Below, piece after piece: positions 15,658-23,919 of a stretch of DNA of 64,000 bases. Numbering within the stretch: position 1 is the stretch's first letter; every line of letters begins with the position of its first letter. The position numbers and the translations under genes are program-made. The notes under the pieces were generated by a model. It was not told the DNA's origin. It did not search any database and was given only the letters and a program-made list of their open reading frames with translations. The DNA comes from a virus. The stretch lies in IMG/VR virus record IMGVR_UViG_3300042400_001600, positions 1 to 64,000 of that record; one strand, 5' to 3'.

Positions 15658-15676
15658 GAAAGCGAGAGTCGCTTTC
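15658..15676 (-). promoter_or_regulatory. Perfect hairpin in leader of the 83-aa gene
   Basis: GAAAGCGA-gag-TCGCTTTC, an 8-bp perfect inverted repeat with a 3-nt loop, directly downstream of promoter-like copy 2. It could be an operator or stabilise the 5' end of the RNA. Confidence 0.5.
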
Positions 15677-15678
15677 GT

Positions 15679-15712
15679 CATTTGTATATGGCGCGCAAAC
15701 GCCCCGTATTTC
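15679..15712 (-). promoter_or_regulatory. 34-bp repeated promoter-like element, copy 2
   Basis: Minus strand: GAAATA, CGG and variable part, then GCGCGCCATATACAAATG; GAAATA to TATACA spacing is 18 bp as in copies 1 and 3. It lies between the minus-strand 83-aa gene and the plus-strand primase-like gene, 49 nt before the first gene's ATG. Confidence 0.6.
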
Positions 15713-15758
15713 ATGGGGATTGCCCGTAAGCAATTTGAGGCGTAGGCTGACATCGAAC

Positions 15759-18236
15759 ATGCTCTCACCTGAGTTTCTCGAACGATCAATTACGATGCTC
15801 GAAGTGCTTCATGATTTCCACAAAGGGGAAGTCACGAGCGGCACGCGCAGCCTGCTGCTCAAATGCCCGTCCTGTGGAGGCGCCCTGCATGCCTTTTCCA
15901 CCTACGCCATTTGCGAACACAAGCGCTGCAAGTTCCGTGTAGGCACGGCGATGGACTTCATGGCCCTGCTGGATGGCGGATACAAAACCGCCGTCAAAAG
16001 CGTCCTCACGGCCTACCCTTCCCGCTTCGCCCACGACCCCGATCCGGACATCAGCCAGATTGCCCACCAATTGGAGGACCGCCGGGCCCTGATTCAATTC
16101 CTGCTGGAAGCCTCCGAGATGTCGGGCAATTCGATGATGATTGCAGAGGTGCAGACGGCAGGCTGGCTGCGCACCGCTGGCATCCAAATCGCAGCGCAGT
16201 CCGCTTCGTGTCTGGTGCTGAGCGGGGCGCGCTACAAGGAGTTCGTCAAAAAGGCGACCACGGCCTACCCGGACGCCACCCTCTCCCCGCTTCCCATTTC
16301 CAATTCCCAGGCCGCGGTGGTGATTCCGCTGTACTCCTCGCCGGCGGTGATTACGGGGTGGATGGCCTACCCTTCAGGACGGCCCGAGGATGTAATCGTC
16401 AACTGGCTCAATGAGTGCCGCTTCGCCTACACCGGCCTGCTGGACATTCACCCGCATTGTCAGCGCATCGAATTGCACACCAGCGACTCCATGGCGCTGG
16501 CTGCCAATTCGGTCAATGCCGTGGCCTTTCGGGACCGGTTCGCGGTCTGCGTGCATTACCGCCCCAAATGCTCGGAGAAGTTGTGGGAGCCGCAGGAAGT
16601 GACTTTTCATCTACGAAAGGAATCCGCGGCCGGGCTCTCGGGAGTGGCGGAGTTGGCCATCAATGGGAGGGTGAGCGTGAAGCGGGCGGAGGATGATCAA
16701 TTAGAAACCTGGGATGATTTTGTGGTGCGTCATGTGGCGGAGGCAGCACATGCGCGAAAGGGGGTGGACGCGGGCGTGGGGCTACTCATCAGCGCCCTGA
16801 GATACAGCGACCGGCATTACACCGCGCTAATCTCCGAGCTGCAGCAGGACGGGAAGCTGGACTGGGCCGCCACCGTCGAGCGTATCCGGCAGACCCGGCT
16901 CATCCACCAGGACGGCAGCCTTTCCTATTACCGCACCGCCCACGGCTATCATGTCATCCGGGATGATGGCTCGAAAGTGGACCTCACGAATTTCACCCTC
17001 GAATTGCGCAACAACGTGGTGTTCGTGGATTCCAAGGCGACCTGTCACATGGGCGTCCTGCAGTTTCAGGGGAAGGAATATCCGTTTTCGCTCACCAGTC
17101 AGCAATTGCAGGCACTCAGTACTTTGGAAGATGCGGCGCGTGTGTCGGAGCTGGCGAAGCCGGAAGATAATCCCGCCGGAAAACTTCCAACAATTCGCGA
17201 GCGCAATTATGCAAGGGAGCTTCTGGTCTATTTCCGATCCATCAGCGAGAACCTGCCGCGCGTGGAGGGGTTGGATGGCGTGGGCTGGACGGAGCGCCGC
17301 AAAGCCTTCATGACGCCATGGGGCAAGGTCACGGCGAAGGAATGGAATCCGGACATCCGCTACGGCAATCCACTTTGCGATTTCTGGAAAATTTACGATC
17401 TCACCCTGACCCCGGTGCCTGGCGAGAATACGACCGATGTGCCCGTGGCAGTGGCAGATTTGATCAGCCAGCTCGTTGGCATGGTCGGACGTGGCTACGC
17501 CGATTTCCCCACGAAACCGGTCTGTCTGATCTACACCCCGGAGGGCAATTACATCATGCGCAATTTGTTCCGGGCGCTTGGGCAATTGGAGCCATACTCG
17601 TTCTCCTCGCGGGAAGGATCCAGCGTGGAGATCAAAGGCTGCCGAGGATTCCCCATGCTCGTCACCGGCGCCTCACAGGGGCAGATGGAGAAATCAAAAC
17701 AGGCACTTGTGTCCTTGAGCGATTACGGGCAGGCGGTGCATTGTGCGGTGGACGATGCGACGATGAGCCGGGTGATGCTCATGGTGCCGCGGATTATGCA
17801 GCAATGTGTGCAATGGATTATGGGCACGCAGGGGTCGGCCCTGAAGGTATTCAGCAGCGTGAGCAATTCGGCGGCACTGGCGCGGGAGGGGGCCTCCATC
17901 ATACGCAATGCCACCGGCCTCGAATGGCCCATGTCCCAGCCGCTGCATCAGACCGTTGAGCGCCTGCTCAATCAGATCCCCTTTGCCCGAGGCACCGAAT
18001 TCTTCACGCAACACATCACCAACCAGACCATCTCCATCCGGCTGGGCACCATCAAGGACGTGGACCTGCAGGACCTGCTGCTGGAGATGACGCGTGAATG
18101 CCGCAGCGCCTCCATTGAGAACGGCATTTGCACGGCGGACGTGCACAGCATGATTGGGCTGCTGGAGAATTTCTACGGAGGCAAGACACCGCCGATGAAC
18201 TACGAGGGGCTGCCGAAGATTGTGGAGATGAGCTAG
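15759..18236 (+). CDS. Large primase-like or replication protein with N-terminal zinc ribbon
   Basis: 825 aa from the ATG of MLSPEFLERS; an ATG at 15795 and a TTG at 15720 are alternatives. Near the N-terminus KCPSCGG ... AICEHKRCKF forms a four-Cys zinc ribbon, as in DnaG-type primases. Residues about 170-270 (AAVVIPLYSSPAVITGWMAYP ... ELHTSDSMALAANS) recall the arrangement of a primase core/Toprim segment but lack a clear EGxxD motif. Residues about 510-600 (GVGWTERRKAFMTPWGKV) resemble DUF927-type helicase-associated sequence, without a convincing Walker A. So it may be a diverged primase-helicase; this is inference. It is in the opposite direction to its neighbours, and its stop lies in the palindrome CTAG shared with the convergent gene. 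Confidence 0.7.
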   Translation: MLSPEFLERSITMLEVLHDFHKGEVTSGTRSLLLKCPSCGGALHAFSTYAICEHKRCKFRVGTAMDFMALLDGGYKTAVKSVLTAYPSRFAHDPDPDISQIAHQLEDRRALIQFLLEASEMSGNSMMIAEVQTAGWLRTAGIQIAAQSASCLVLSGARYKEFVKKATTAYPDATLSPLPISNSQAAVVIPLYSSPAVITGWMAYPSGRPEDVIVNWLNECRFAYTGLLDIHPHCQRIELHTSDSMALAANSVNAVAFRDRFAVCVHYRPKCSEKLWEPQEVTFHLRKESAAGLSGVAELAINGRVSVKRAEDDQLETWDDFVVRHVAEAAHARKGVDAGVGLLISALRYSDRHYTALISELQQDGKLDWAATVERIRQTRLIHQDGSLSYYRTAHGYHVIRDDGSKVDLTNFTLELRNNVVFVDSKATCHMGVLQFQGKEYPFSLTSQQLQALSTLEDAARVSELAKPEDNPAGKLPTIRERNYARELLVYFRSISENLPRVEGLDGVGWTERRKAFMTPWGKVTAKEWNPDIRYGNPLCDFWKIYDLTLTPVPGENTTDVPVAVADLISQLVGMVGRGYADFPTKPVCLIYTPEGNYIMRNLFRALGQLEPYSFSSREGSSVEIKGCRGFPMLVTGASQGQMEKSKQALVSLSDYGQAVHCAVDDATMSRVMLMVPRIMQQCVQWIMGTQGSALKVFSSVSNSAALAREGASIIRNATGLEWPMSQPLHQTVERLLNQIPFARGTEFFTQHITNQTISIRLGTIKDVDLQDLLLEMTRECRSASIENGICTADVHSMIGLLENFYGGKTPPMNYEGLPKIVEMS

Positions 18237-18622
18237 CTCTCCGGCGGCACCCAAGGCCAAATAAATGCCGCCCGCTCCACATCCGTCGGCCCTGCCACCA
18301 TTTCAATCTGATCTCCTGATTTCAAAGTGACGAACACCTTGCATGGCGTCGGTGGGAATGTGCCGGCGGGGAATTGCTGGATGTACTCGGCGAGGCCTCC
18401 GGGTTGTGTGACCTCTAGCGTATGCGTGCCGGTATTGTCGCAATAGAGATGCACCCCCTTGGCATCGAACACGTCAATGATCGCCGGGCGTAGATTCTCG
18501 CCCGCGGATATTCCCAGGGACATGCGTGCCGATCCATCCCGTAATACAGGAAGCTGGGCATCCTTGTGGGGCGTGGCAGGCGGCATCATGCCGGGGATTG
18601 CAAATACGAATGGGGTGCTCAC
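18233..18622 (-). CDS. Hypothetical protein, 129 aa, tail-operon end
   Basis: GTG start in a GTGA overlap with the upstream gene. Beta-rich (PAIIDVFDAKGVHLYCDNTGTHTLEVTQPGG ... CKVFVTLKSGDQIEMVAG), with a Pro-rich N-terminus. Its stop shares the CTAG palindrome with the convergent primase-like gene. Could be a small virion protein. Confidence 0.6.
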   Translation of the reverse strand: MSTPFVFAIPGMMPPATPHKDAQLPVLRDGSARMSLGISAGENLRPAIIDVFDAKGVHLYCDNTGTHTLEVTQPGGLAEYIQQFPAGTFPPTPCKVFVTLKSGDQIEMVAGPTDVERAAFIWPWVPPES

Positions 18623-19056
18623 GGGATGGAAATGGTTTCGGTGGTCTGCAGGGACAGCAGGGAATTGTGCGCCTCGATCAAATCAGTCACGTCTGCCTGG
18701 ATGATCGCCCACAGATCATCGGCCTCGGTCGGGGAGGTGCAATGGAACGTCAGCGAGCTGAGCCGGTAGAACGGAATGGCGTAGTCATTGCCGGGCGTGT
18801 AGGAAGGGGCGTCCTCGGGCAAATCAGCCATTTGGTGGATGGAAGCAATTGCCTCGAAGCGATCCCCGGCTGATGCAGCATCCCGCAACAGCGCATGGAA
18901 CACGAACACCTTGGGCGACAAGGTACCGCCGATGTCCTGTGTCACGTCCACCTTCAAGGGCCAGGAATGCTGGGACGCGGAGGCGTCGTCGGCGGTGAAA
19001 TCTACGAGGGCTTGGCGGGCGAGTGTGAGCATGTCGAATTGCACCAAGCATGACAT
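18619..19056 (-). CDS. Hypothetical protein, 145 aa
   Basis: MSCLVQFDMLTLARQALVDF; a second ATG at residue 9 is possible. Mixed alpha/beta with SWPLKVDVTQDIGGTLSPKVFVFHALL and LSSLTFHCTSPTEADDLWAIIQADVTDLIEAHN, which resembles small tail-completion or tail-terminator proteins in layout, but similarity is not conclusive. Coupled to the following 129-aa gene. Confidence 0.6.
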   Translation of the reverse strand: MSCLVQFDMLTLARQALVDFTADDASASQHSWPLKVDVTQDIGGTLSPKVFVFHALLRDAASAGDRFEAIASIHQMADLPEDAPSYTPGNDYAIPFYRLSSLTFHCTSPTEADDLWAIIQADVTDLIEAHNSLLSLQTTETISIP

Positions 19057-19154
19057 CGTAATGCTGCAAAGCCAAATGTGAATCTTGGGGCGTGGGAACT
19101 ACCAGCGAAAAAAAAAGGGGCGCAGGTCCGCGGTCTGACAGGGATGCCACACCT

Positions 19155-19201
19155 AAAAGAAAGCGGGAACCGCCGGGGAATTACCCCCGGACAATTCCCG
19201 C
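19155..19201 (-). terminator. Two-tier rho-independent terminator
   Basis: Minus strand: outer arms GCGGGAA/TTCCCGC and inner arms CCGGGG/CCCCGG, followed by TTTCTTTT. It starts 10 nt after the stop of the gene at 19212. A run of nine T (19116-19108) follows farther down. Confidence 0.75.
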
Positions 19202-19211
19202 TGACGGACCG

Positions 19212-19475
19212 CTACTTCCACTCCCGCGGCGCACACGGGAAGAATGCGATCCACTGCCCCGCGACCACCTGCTTTGAGGTGGTAAAGACCCCCTGGGCCT
19301 TCAACCTCCCGATCATGTGCCCTCTTTTGCTAAAGGGCACTACGACCGGGCGGCCGGCGACGAGCTCTGCGATGTGATCATCGCAGGTTGCCGTTTCGGC
19401 GGGCAACTCCGCCACCAAGAACCGCCGTCCGTCGATTTCTTGGATTTCCGCCTTACCCACTGGTGGTTTTGTCAT
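19212..19475 (-). CDS. Hypothetical protein, 87 aa
   Basis: MTKPPVGKAEIQEIDGRRFLVAELPAE, then VVVPFSKRGHMIGRLKAQGVFTTSKQVVAGQWIAFFP: a small beta-rich protein. Unlike most genes here it has a purine-rich ribosome site (aaggcggcaagggg) before the ATG. It is the last gene of a unit that starts at the promoter-like element at 20705 and ends in the terminator at 19155-19201. Confidence 0.65.
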   Translation of the reverse strand: MTKPPVGKAEIQEIDGRRFLVAELPAETATCDDHIAELVAGRPVVVPFSKRGHMIGRLKAQGVFTTSKQVVAGQWIAFFPCAPREWK

Positions 19476-19683
19476 TAACCATCCCCTTGCCGCCTTTCAC
19501 GACTTTACAACCGCCGGTTCGGGATTCCGGGGAGGGCGGTGAGGCACTTCTTTTGACCATCACCTGAGACTTGGCCCGACGTAATTGTCGGTTTCTAGCA
19601 CCGCCACGAAGAGGCGTCTGTATGGTGCCGGGCGATTCTGTTGACAGGCTCGCCAGAGCCCCGCTTGCCAAATGCAGCAGCAC
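19453..19683 (-). CDS. Possible small basic protein, 76 aa
   Basis: Open frame from a GTG with an internal ATG (MVKRSASPPSPESRTGG, 35 codons before the stop). Basic and Ser/Arg-rich (RNRQLRRAKSQVMVKRS). It would overlap the next gene by 23 nt. A 33-codon frame (19595-19696), starting in a GTGA overlap, competes for the same DNA. I cannot tell which, if either, is used. Confidence 0.3.
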   Translation of the reverse strand: MLLHLASGALASLSTESPGTIQTPLRGGARNRQLRRAKSQVMVKRSASPPSPESRTGGCKVVKGGKGMVNDKTTSG

Positions 19684-19692
19684 ACGCCTCGG

Positions 19693-20007
19693 TCACGCGC
19701 GGACGAATCCGGGCACAGACTTGATCTGGCCCTTCTCGTCACGCTTCGTGTCCGGGTGCCCGGTGGCAGGCGACACTACGTCGCTCCGGTAACCGTCAAC
19801 CACTTGGCTGACCATTCCGGAGACGATGAGCATCGTTCCTTCCACCTTGTCGGGCAGGTTCTGGACTTCTCCGAACACAGCCTGACAGACACCGTCACCG
19901 TCGAACGGCGTGTAGGTCGAGCCGACCCTGGCCACCTGGCCAGAGGGTTCGAACACACGGCCGTCATTCAGGTGAATGGCGTGTGGTGTGAGATTGATGA
20001 ATTTCAT
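19693..20007 (-). CDS. Conserved small phage/plasmid protein of the NLTPH type, 104 aa
   Basis: MKFINLTPHAIHLNDGRVFEPSGQVARV, then GEVQNLPDKVEGTMLIVSGMVSQVV and DVVSPATGHPDTKRDEKGQIKSVPGFVRA. This is a small conserved family I know from many phages and plasmids, of unknown function. It has a good Shine-Dalgarno sequence (gatGAGGAAttttcATG), unlike the phage's other genes, which hints at a different origin. A 7-bp inverted repeat lies just upstream. Confidence 0.8.
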   Translation of the reverse strand: MKFINLTPHAIHLNDGRVFEPSGQVARVGSTYTPFDGDGVCQAVFGEVQNLPDKVEGTMLIVSGMVSQVVDGYRSDVVSPATGHPDTKRDEKGQIKSVPGFVRA

Positions 20008-20026
20008 GAAAATTCCTCATCTACAC

Positions 20027-20050
20027 AGTTTCCTTTTCACAGTGGAAACT
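20027..20050. promoter_or_regulatory. Inverted repeat upstream of the NLTPH gene
   Basis: AGTTTCC and GGAAACT, perfect 7-bp arms around a 10-nt loop, 20 nt before the ATG and immediately before its ribosome site. It could be an operator or a leader hairpin. Confidence 0.45.
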
Positions 20051-20132
20051 CAACGATTCGACCGCAGCTCTTTTTATGACTGCATCGTTGTAAATTCTGC
20101 CGTTTCTTTATCGGCTCACGGGGCCATTACTA

Positions 20133-20705
20133 CTACCAGCTGCCTCCCTCGAAGTCCTGCCCGTGGGCAAAACCCGAAGTATCGGGACCGTCCGCCTCCG
20201 GGAACTCCGCCGCCACCGTCCAGCACTCAGCGCGTGCTGATACGACTACCCGCGACTCACGCGGAGCCGCCTCCAGCCGACGCTCCAGTGCGGCAATGAA
20301 GCCGTGCGCCTCGCTACCGGCGCCATTGGAGGTTCCCTCCTCCAGGTCCGAGGCGAGACACTCGACGATTGAATCGAGTGTGCGCCCGCCACGCGCCCAA
20401 TACGACGCCTGAGCCCACGCCAGCGCCGCCCTCTCCTCGGAGGTGCCATCGCTGAGAATGGCGGCCTCAGCGACCCCCACCGCGGGGAAATCGCGGCGCT
20501 GTTCGGGGATTGCGTCGAGGTGGTGAACCTGCGCGGTGATAGCACCGCGCGTCAGGGCTTGCGCCTTCTGCGCCTCCGCTTCGGCGCGAGTGCCCACACA
20601 CCCGTAGGGCAGCGGCTCTGTCACGGGAGCACCCGAGGCGGATGGACCGCCCATATCCGGAGCGCACAACGCGCGCTGCGGGATGGAAGAGGAAGCCTTC
20701 TTCAC
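20133..20705 (-). CDS. Hypothetical Ala/Glu-rich protein, 190 aa
   Basis: The longest frame starts with a GTG that lies in the end of the promoter-like element. If transcription starts there, the first usable ATG is at 20654 (MGGPSASGAPVTEPL), giving 173 aa. The protein is acidic and helical (EERAALAWAQASYWARGGRTLDSIVECLASDLEEG) with a conserved-looking end (ESRVVVSARAECWTVAAEFPEADG). No family recognised. First gene of the small unit 20.7-19.2 kb. Confidence 0.55.
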   Translation of the reverse strand: MKKASSSIPQRALCAPDMGGPSASGAPVTEPLPYGCVGTRAEAEAQKAQALTRGAITAQVHHLDAIPEQRRDFPAVGVAEAAILSDGTSEERAALAWAQASYWARGGRTLDSIVECLASDLEEGTSNGAGSEAHGFIAALERRLEAAPRESRVVVSARAECWTVAAEFPEADGPDTSGFAHGQDFEGGSW

Positions 20706-20738
20706 ATTTGTATATGACGCGCTGGGCGTCCATATTTC
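20705..20738 (-). promoter_or_regulatory. 34-bp repeated promoter-like element, copy 3
   Basis: Minus strand: GAAATA, TGG and variable part, then GCGCGTCATATACAAATG; 18 bp between GAAATA and TATACA. It fills the gap between the end of the baseplate gene at 20759 and the genes at 20.7-19.2 kb. Confidence 0.6.
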
Positions 20739-20758
20739 ACCCCACCCACCCCCGGCTA

Positions 20759-22135
20759 TTACACGGCGGTATCGCGCACAATCACAATGGCACCCATTGG
20801 TTTCTCCCTCGACACAAAATTCTCAAATCGGGCGCGATTGCTGCCACTCCATTGCCCGACATTGCGGCGGGTGATGACGATGCCGCAGGCCCCGAGCAGG
20901 TATTCGAACATCAACCGCAGCGGGTTCACAAATTTGACGTCCGAGATGGAGGAGAGCCCGACAACCGAATTCAGGTAATTCCCGGTCAGCAATTCATTGC
21001 GCTTCACGGACGCCCAGAACAGATCCTGTTGATCTGTCGGACCATCCAAATCAATTCGCACATGCACGTCGTCATCCTCATCCACGGCATAGGCGCGGCG
21101 CGGTTCATTGGGGGCGGTCAGTCCAGGGAAGGCACACAGCCCGTCCAGCACCAGCCCATCGGACCAGTCCAAGGCTGCCCACCACGCCGAATTGCCGTTG
21201 GTGGCGCTGTGCATGGAGATCGGCTGTCCGATGATCTCGCCAGCGACTACGGAATCCCCGACATGCAATTCCTCGTGCGGGTAGTCGACCGCTACGAGTC
21301 CCCAGTCGAAGCCGTAAAAGAAACGACCGCCGCCGCGCATGACCTCGCGGACCATGCTCGCGGCCGGCGCCACTTGGAAATTGCAGGCACGGGCCAGCGC
21401 CCGCAGAAACGTGGAAGGAGTCTGCGCGCCGCGTTGGTAGGTGGCGATATCCTCGACGGAACCAAATACCGGATCCACCTGCAGGGTGTAATTGAACGGA
21501 TGGTCCTCGACCTTGAACGCACTCGCAACGTGCACGGTCTGCCCGGTGAAAATGGTATCGGGATGATGTAGGAATCCCAGCACGCCCACGCCGCAGACGT
21601 AATCCGCTCCGGCGAACAGCGCCCTTCCATCCGCTGCCCGTAATTTCAAGGGAGTCAAATTAAACGGAATCTTCAGCAGGTAGTTCACGGCCCAGTCCTC
21701 GGGCATGGGGATATTCAGCGTGCCACCTGGCATCAGCAGGATATCGTCCGTCTCCGTGGACAATAGGATGTCGTCCTCTCCTCCCGCTGGCGTGTGTCCT
21801 GTAAATGAGAACTCCCAAGAGCCCGCCGCTGGTCTGCGCCAGAAAGTGAACGCCGTGGTGCCGTCTGAAAAATTCACACGATTCCTGGTCTGCAGGTTGG
21901 CGCCGATCGGAATCACGTCCGTCTGCTTGTAATTCAAATCCAGGTTCTCCCGGATGGAGGTCGATTGCCCGGCGAGCAGTTGCATGCCGGAAATCAAATG
22001 CGCCTGGCTGGCGGTGTGCCGGGCGAGGGCAGTCAGATGCCGGGCCTTTTGCTGCTCTGCGCCTTTGACCTTTTGCGACCACAGATCTCCCAGCCGTCCG
22101 TAGAGGTCGTAGCGCTGTGAAAGCAGGGGGTCCAC
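20759..22135 (-). CDS. Tail/baseplate-associated protein, 458 aa
   Basis: GTG start sharing one base with the TAG stop of the baseplate J-like gene (taGtg), so coupled. N-terminal helical part (residues 1-60) then a long beta-rich part (FTFWRRPAAGSWEFSFTGHTP ... LLMPGGTLNIPMPEDW ... LQVDPVFGSVEDIATY). C-terminus: LRLMFEYLLGACGIVITRRNVGQWS. Position after baseplate J suggests the Mu gp48/T4 gp6-7 neighbourhood, a baseplate wedge or fibre-anchor role. No direct motif. Confidence 0.65.
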   Translation of the reverse strand: MDPLLSQRYDLYGRLGDLWSQKVKGAEQQKARHLTALARHTASQAHLISGMQLLAGQSTSIRENLDLNYKQTDVIPIGANLQTRNRVNFSDGTTAFTFWRRPAAGSWEFSFTGHTPAGGEDDILLSTETDDILLMPGGTLNIPMPEDWAVNYLLKIPFNLTPLKLRAADGRALFAGADYVCGVGVLGFLHHPDTIFTGQTVHVASAFKVEDHPFNYTLQVDPVFGSVEDIATYQRGAQTPSTFLRALARACNFQVAPAASMVREVMRGGGRFFYGFDWGLVAVDYPHEELHVGDSVVAGEIIGQPISMHSATNGNSAWWAALDWSDGLVLDGLCAFPGLTAPNEPRRAYAVDEDDDVHVRIDLDGPTDQQDLFWASVKRNELLTGNYLNSVVGLSSISDVKFVNPLRLMFEYLLGACGIVITRRNVGQWSGSNRARFENFVSREKPMGAIVIVRDTAV

Positions 22136-23916
22136 TATCTCAGCTCCTCCCGGAAGGTGATGGTCGAAGGCTGCAGCAACAGGGTGATATTCCTGGAGCC
22201 CGCCGTGGCAAATGTCTCACTGCCCGTGCCGAGCACCGGATCCACAAATGGCGCGGCCATCACCAGCCCTGCGGCGGAACCGGCAAAGACGGAGGGCGCG
22301 GCGCGGCGGTCAGCGATGGCCGCAGCCAAATCCTCCACTGGCGTGGATGCAGTCGCCGGTAGCACGTAGTTGGCAGCGCTCCATTGCAGGGATCCGGCAA
22401 TGGAAATTTCCCGCACATCCTGGGCTCCAGCATAAAGCATGGCGTCTCCGATCTTCGCATCCGAATACACGTCCGGGTAGGAGAGACCGCGCAGGTAATT
22501 GTAAATCTCGGTCCTGGCGGCATCCAGGGTCATGGTCATGCCTGCGCGCTTGGTGTAGACGACCTCAAACCGCGAAAGCACGATCGGGATGAAAGGACGA
22601 ACCAGGGCCGAAAAATTGACCGGCGCGACGTCCGGGTTGTCGAGATGCTGGGCGACCGGCTGCAGCAAAGGGTCGTGCACGTAGGTGATTTTGAAATTGG
22701 CATACTGGGAGCCGTCGGCCTCCGTGTTCAGCGGAACCAAAGCAACACCAGTCGTCGGATTGCGAGGCATCGGGAACACCGCCCACAACTGCTCAAGGGA
22801 GGTGCCGGCGCAGGTCAGCAGCGGGGCCTTTACGCTGTCCGAGGACTGCGAGTAGATGTCGCACTCAACACCTGGCGTGATAATCACCGAGGGCGCGTCC
22901 ACGCTGACAATGCTGCGCACGAGCGTCGGATTGCCCGAGACCAACAACGGGGTGATGAACTGGTTGACCGAGACCACCCCCTGGGTTGTGACGAAGGGAA
23001 CGCGAATGACTTGCGTGTCGTGGAAATCCCACGCCCTGGACTTGGCGTAAATGTCGGCCGCTGGTGCCGCAATGCCCAGCGCATTCACAGAAGCCCGCAG
23101 CATTTCCGCATCTCCGGGGAGCGTGACGCTGACGCCCCGCAGTTCAGGAAACTCCCGCTTCAGGTAATTGACGGATGCATTGCGGGTGACCAGCGCGCTG
23201 GCGGAGAACCGCTCGCGTGCTTGTGTGGCCAGAGTCGGTAGGGATGTCTCGGGACTGCCGGCCTCAAAATCCACGACGGCCGCGGCGCTCACCAATCCGG
23301 CGATGGTCATGTCGAGCGTTGCTGAATCGCCCTGGGTCACCAGCGCCCCCATGGTGCCGGTGACGTGAATGTCCACTGCGTAAACTCCGCCTCCGATGTC
23401 CACCAGGTTGAGGCTGTTGGTCGCGGGTGTGATGGCATTGCCGACGGGGCGAATCAGCATCTGTCCAGGAAACGGCAGCCGCATCGAGAACGTACCCGTT
23501 CCGATGGCAAATCGCAGTCGACGATCCAGGGTGACTTCCGCATCCGCATTGAACAGCAGCCGGATGACGCCGGTGCTCTTCAGTGAATCCTGCTCATACA
23601 CGGCGAAGTTTTTCAGGAAGGCAGTGACGAACTCACAATTGAAGATCGTGCCGCTGGCGACCTGCTCGAAATCCAAATCGGACATGAACCGACCCATGGA
23701 TGTTTCAAGTGCGACGACGAGATGCGCAAACGGACCCAATACCAAATCCCCAATGACCGAGCCGGGGCGCATGTCCACATCCGGCCACCCGACGAGCAGG
23801 TAGCTCTGAATGCGGGCACGCGCGGAGGCCAGCGCCACGGTGGACATCTCACCCAATGCAGGGAAGTAGGTGGAAATCAAATCGGGTTGCCAGACGGAAG
23901 TGGGTATTGTCGCCAT
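22135..23916 (-). CDS. Baseplate J-like wedge protein
   Basis: 593 aa. The N-terminus (RPGSVIGDLVLGPFAHLVVALETSM ... DLDFEQVASG) follows the baseplate_J pattern: a helical start with a PGSxxxDL-like motif. It continues with IRLLFNADAEVTLDRRLRFAIGTGTF, typical of the beta part of this family, and TGTMGALVTQGD. The order gp25-like, then J-like, as in Mu gp46/gp47 and P2 W/J, supports it. It builds the wedge of the contractile baseplate. Confidence 0.8.
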   Translation of the reverse strand: MATIPTSVWQPDLISTYFPALGEMSTVALASARARIQSYLLVGWPDVDMRPGSVIGDLVLGPFAHLVVALETSMGRFMSDLDFEQVASGTIFNCEFVTAFLKNFAVYEQDSLKSTGVIRLLFNADAEVTLDRRLRFAIGTGTFSMRLPFPGQMLIRPVGNAITPATNSLNLVDIGGGVYAVDIHVTGTMGALVTQGDSATLDMTIAGLVSAAAVVDFEAGSPETSLPTLATQARERFSASALVTRNASVNYLKREFPELRGVSVTLPGDAEMLRASVNALGIAAPAADIYAKSRAWDFHDTQVIRVPFVTTQGVVSVNQFITPLLVSGNPTLVRSIVSVDAPSVIITPGVECDIYSQSSDSVKAPLLTCAGTSLEQLWAVFPMPRNPTTGVALVPLNTEADGSQYANFKITYVHDPLLQPVAQHLDNPDVAPVNFSALVRPFIPIVLSRFEVVYTKRAGMTMTLDAARTEIYNYLRGLSYPDVYSDAKIGDAMLYAGAQDVREISIAGSLQWSAANYVLPATASTPVEDLAAAIADRRAAPSVFAGSAAGLVMAAPFVDPVLGTGSETFATAGSRNITLLLQPSTITFREELR

Positions 23917-23919
23917 TGC

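Noticed and set aside
19100-19120. Separate terminator at the nine-T run
   Set aside because: No stable stem directly before the T-run; the two-tier hairpin at 19155-19201 is the better terminator.
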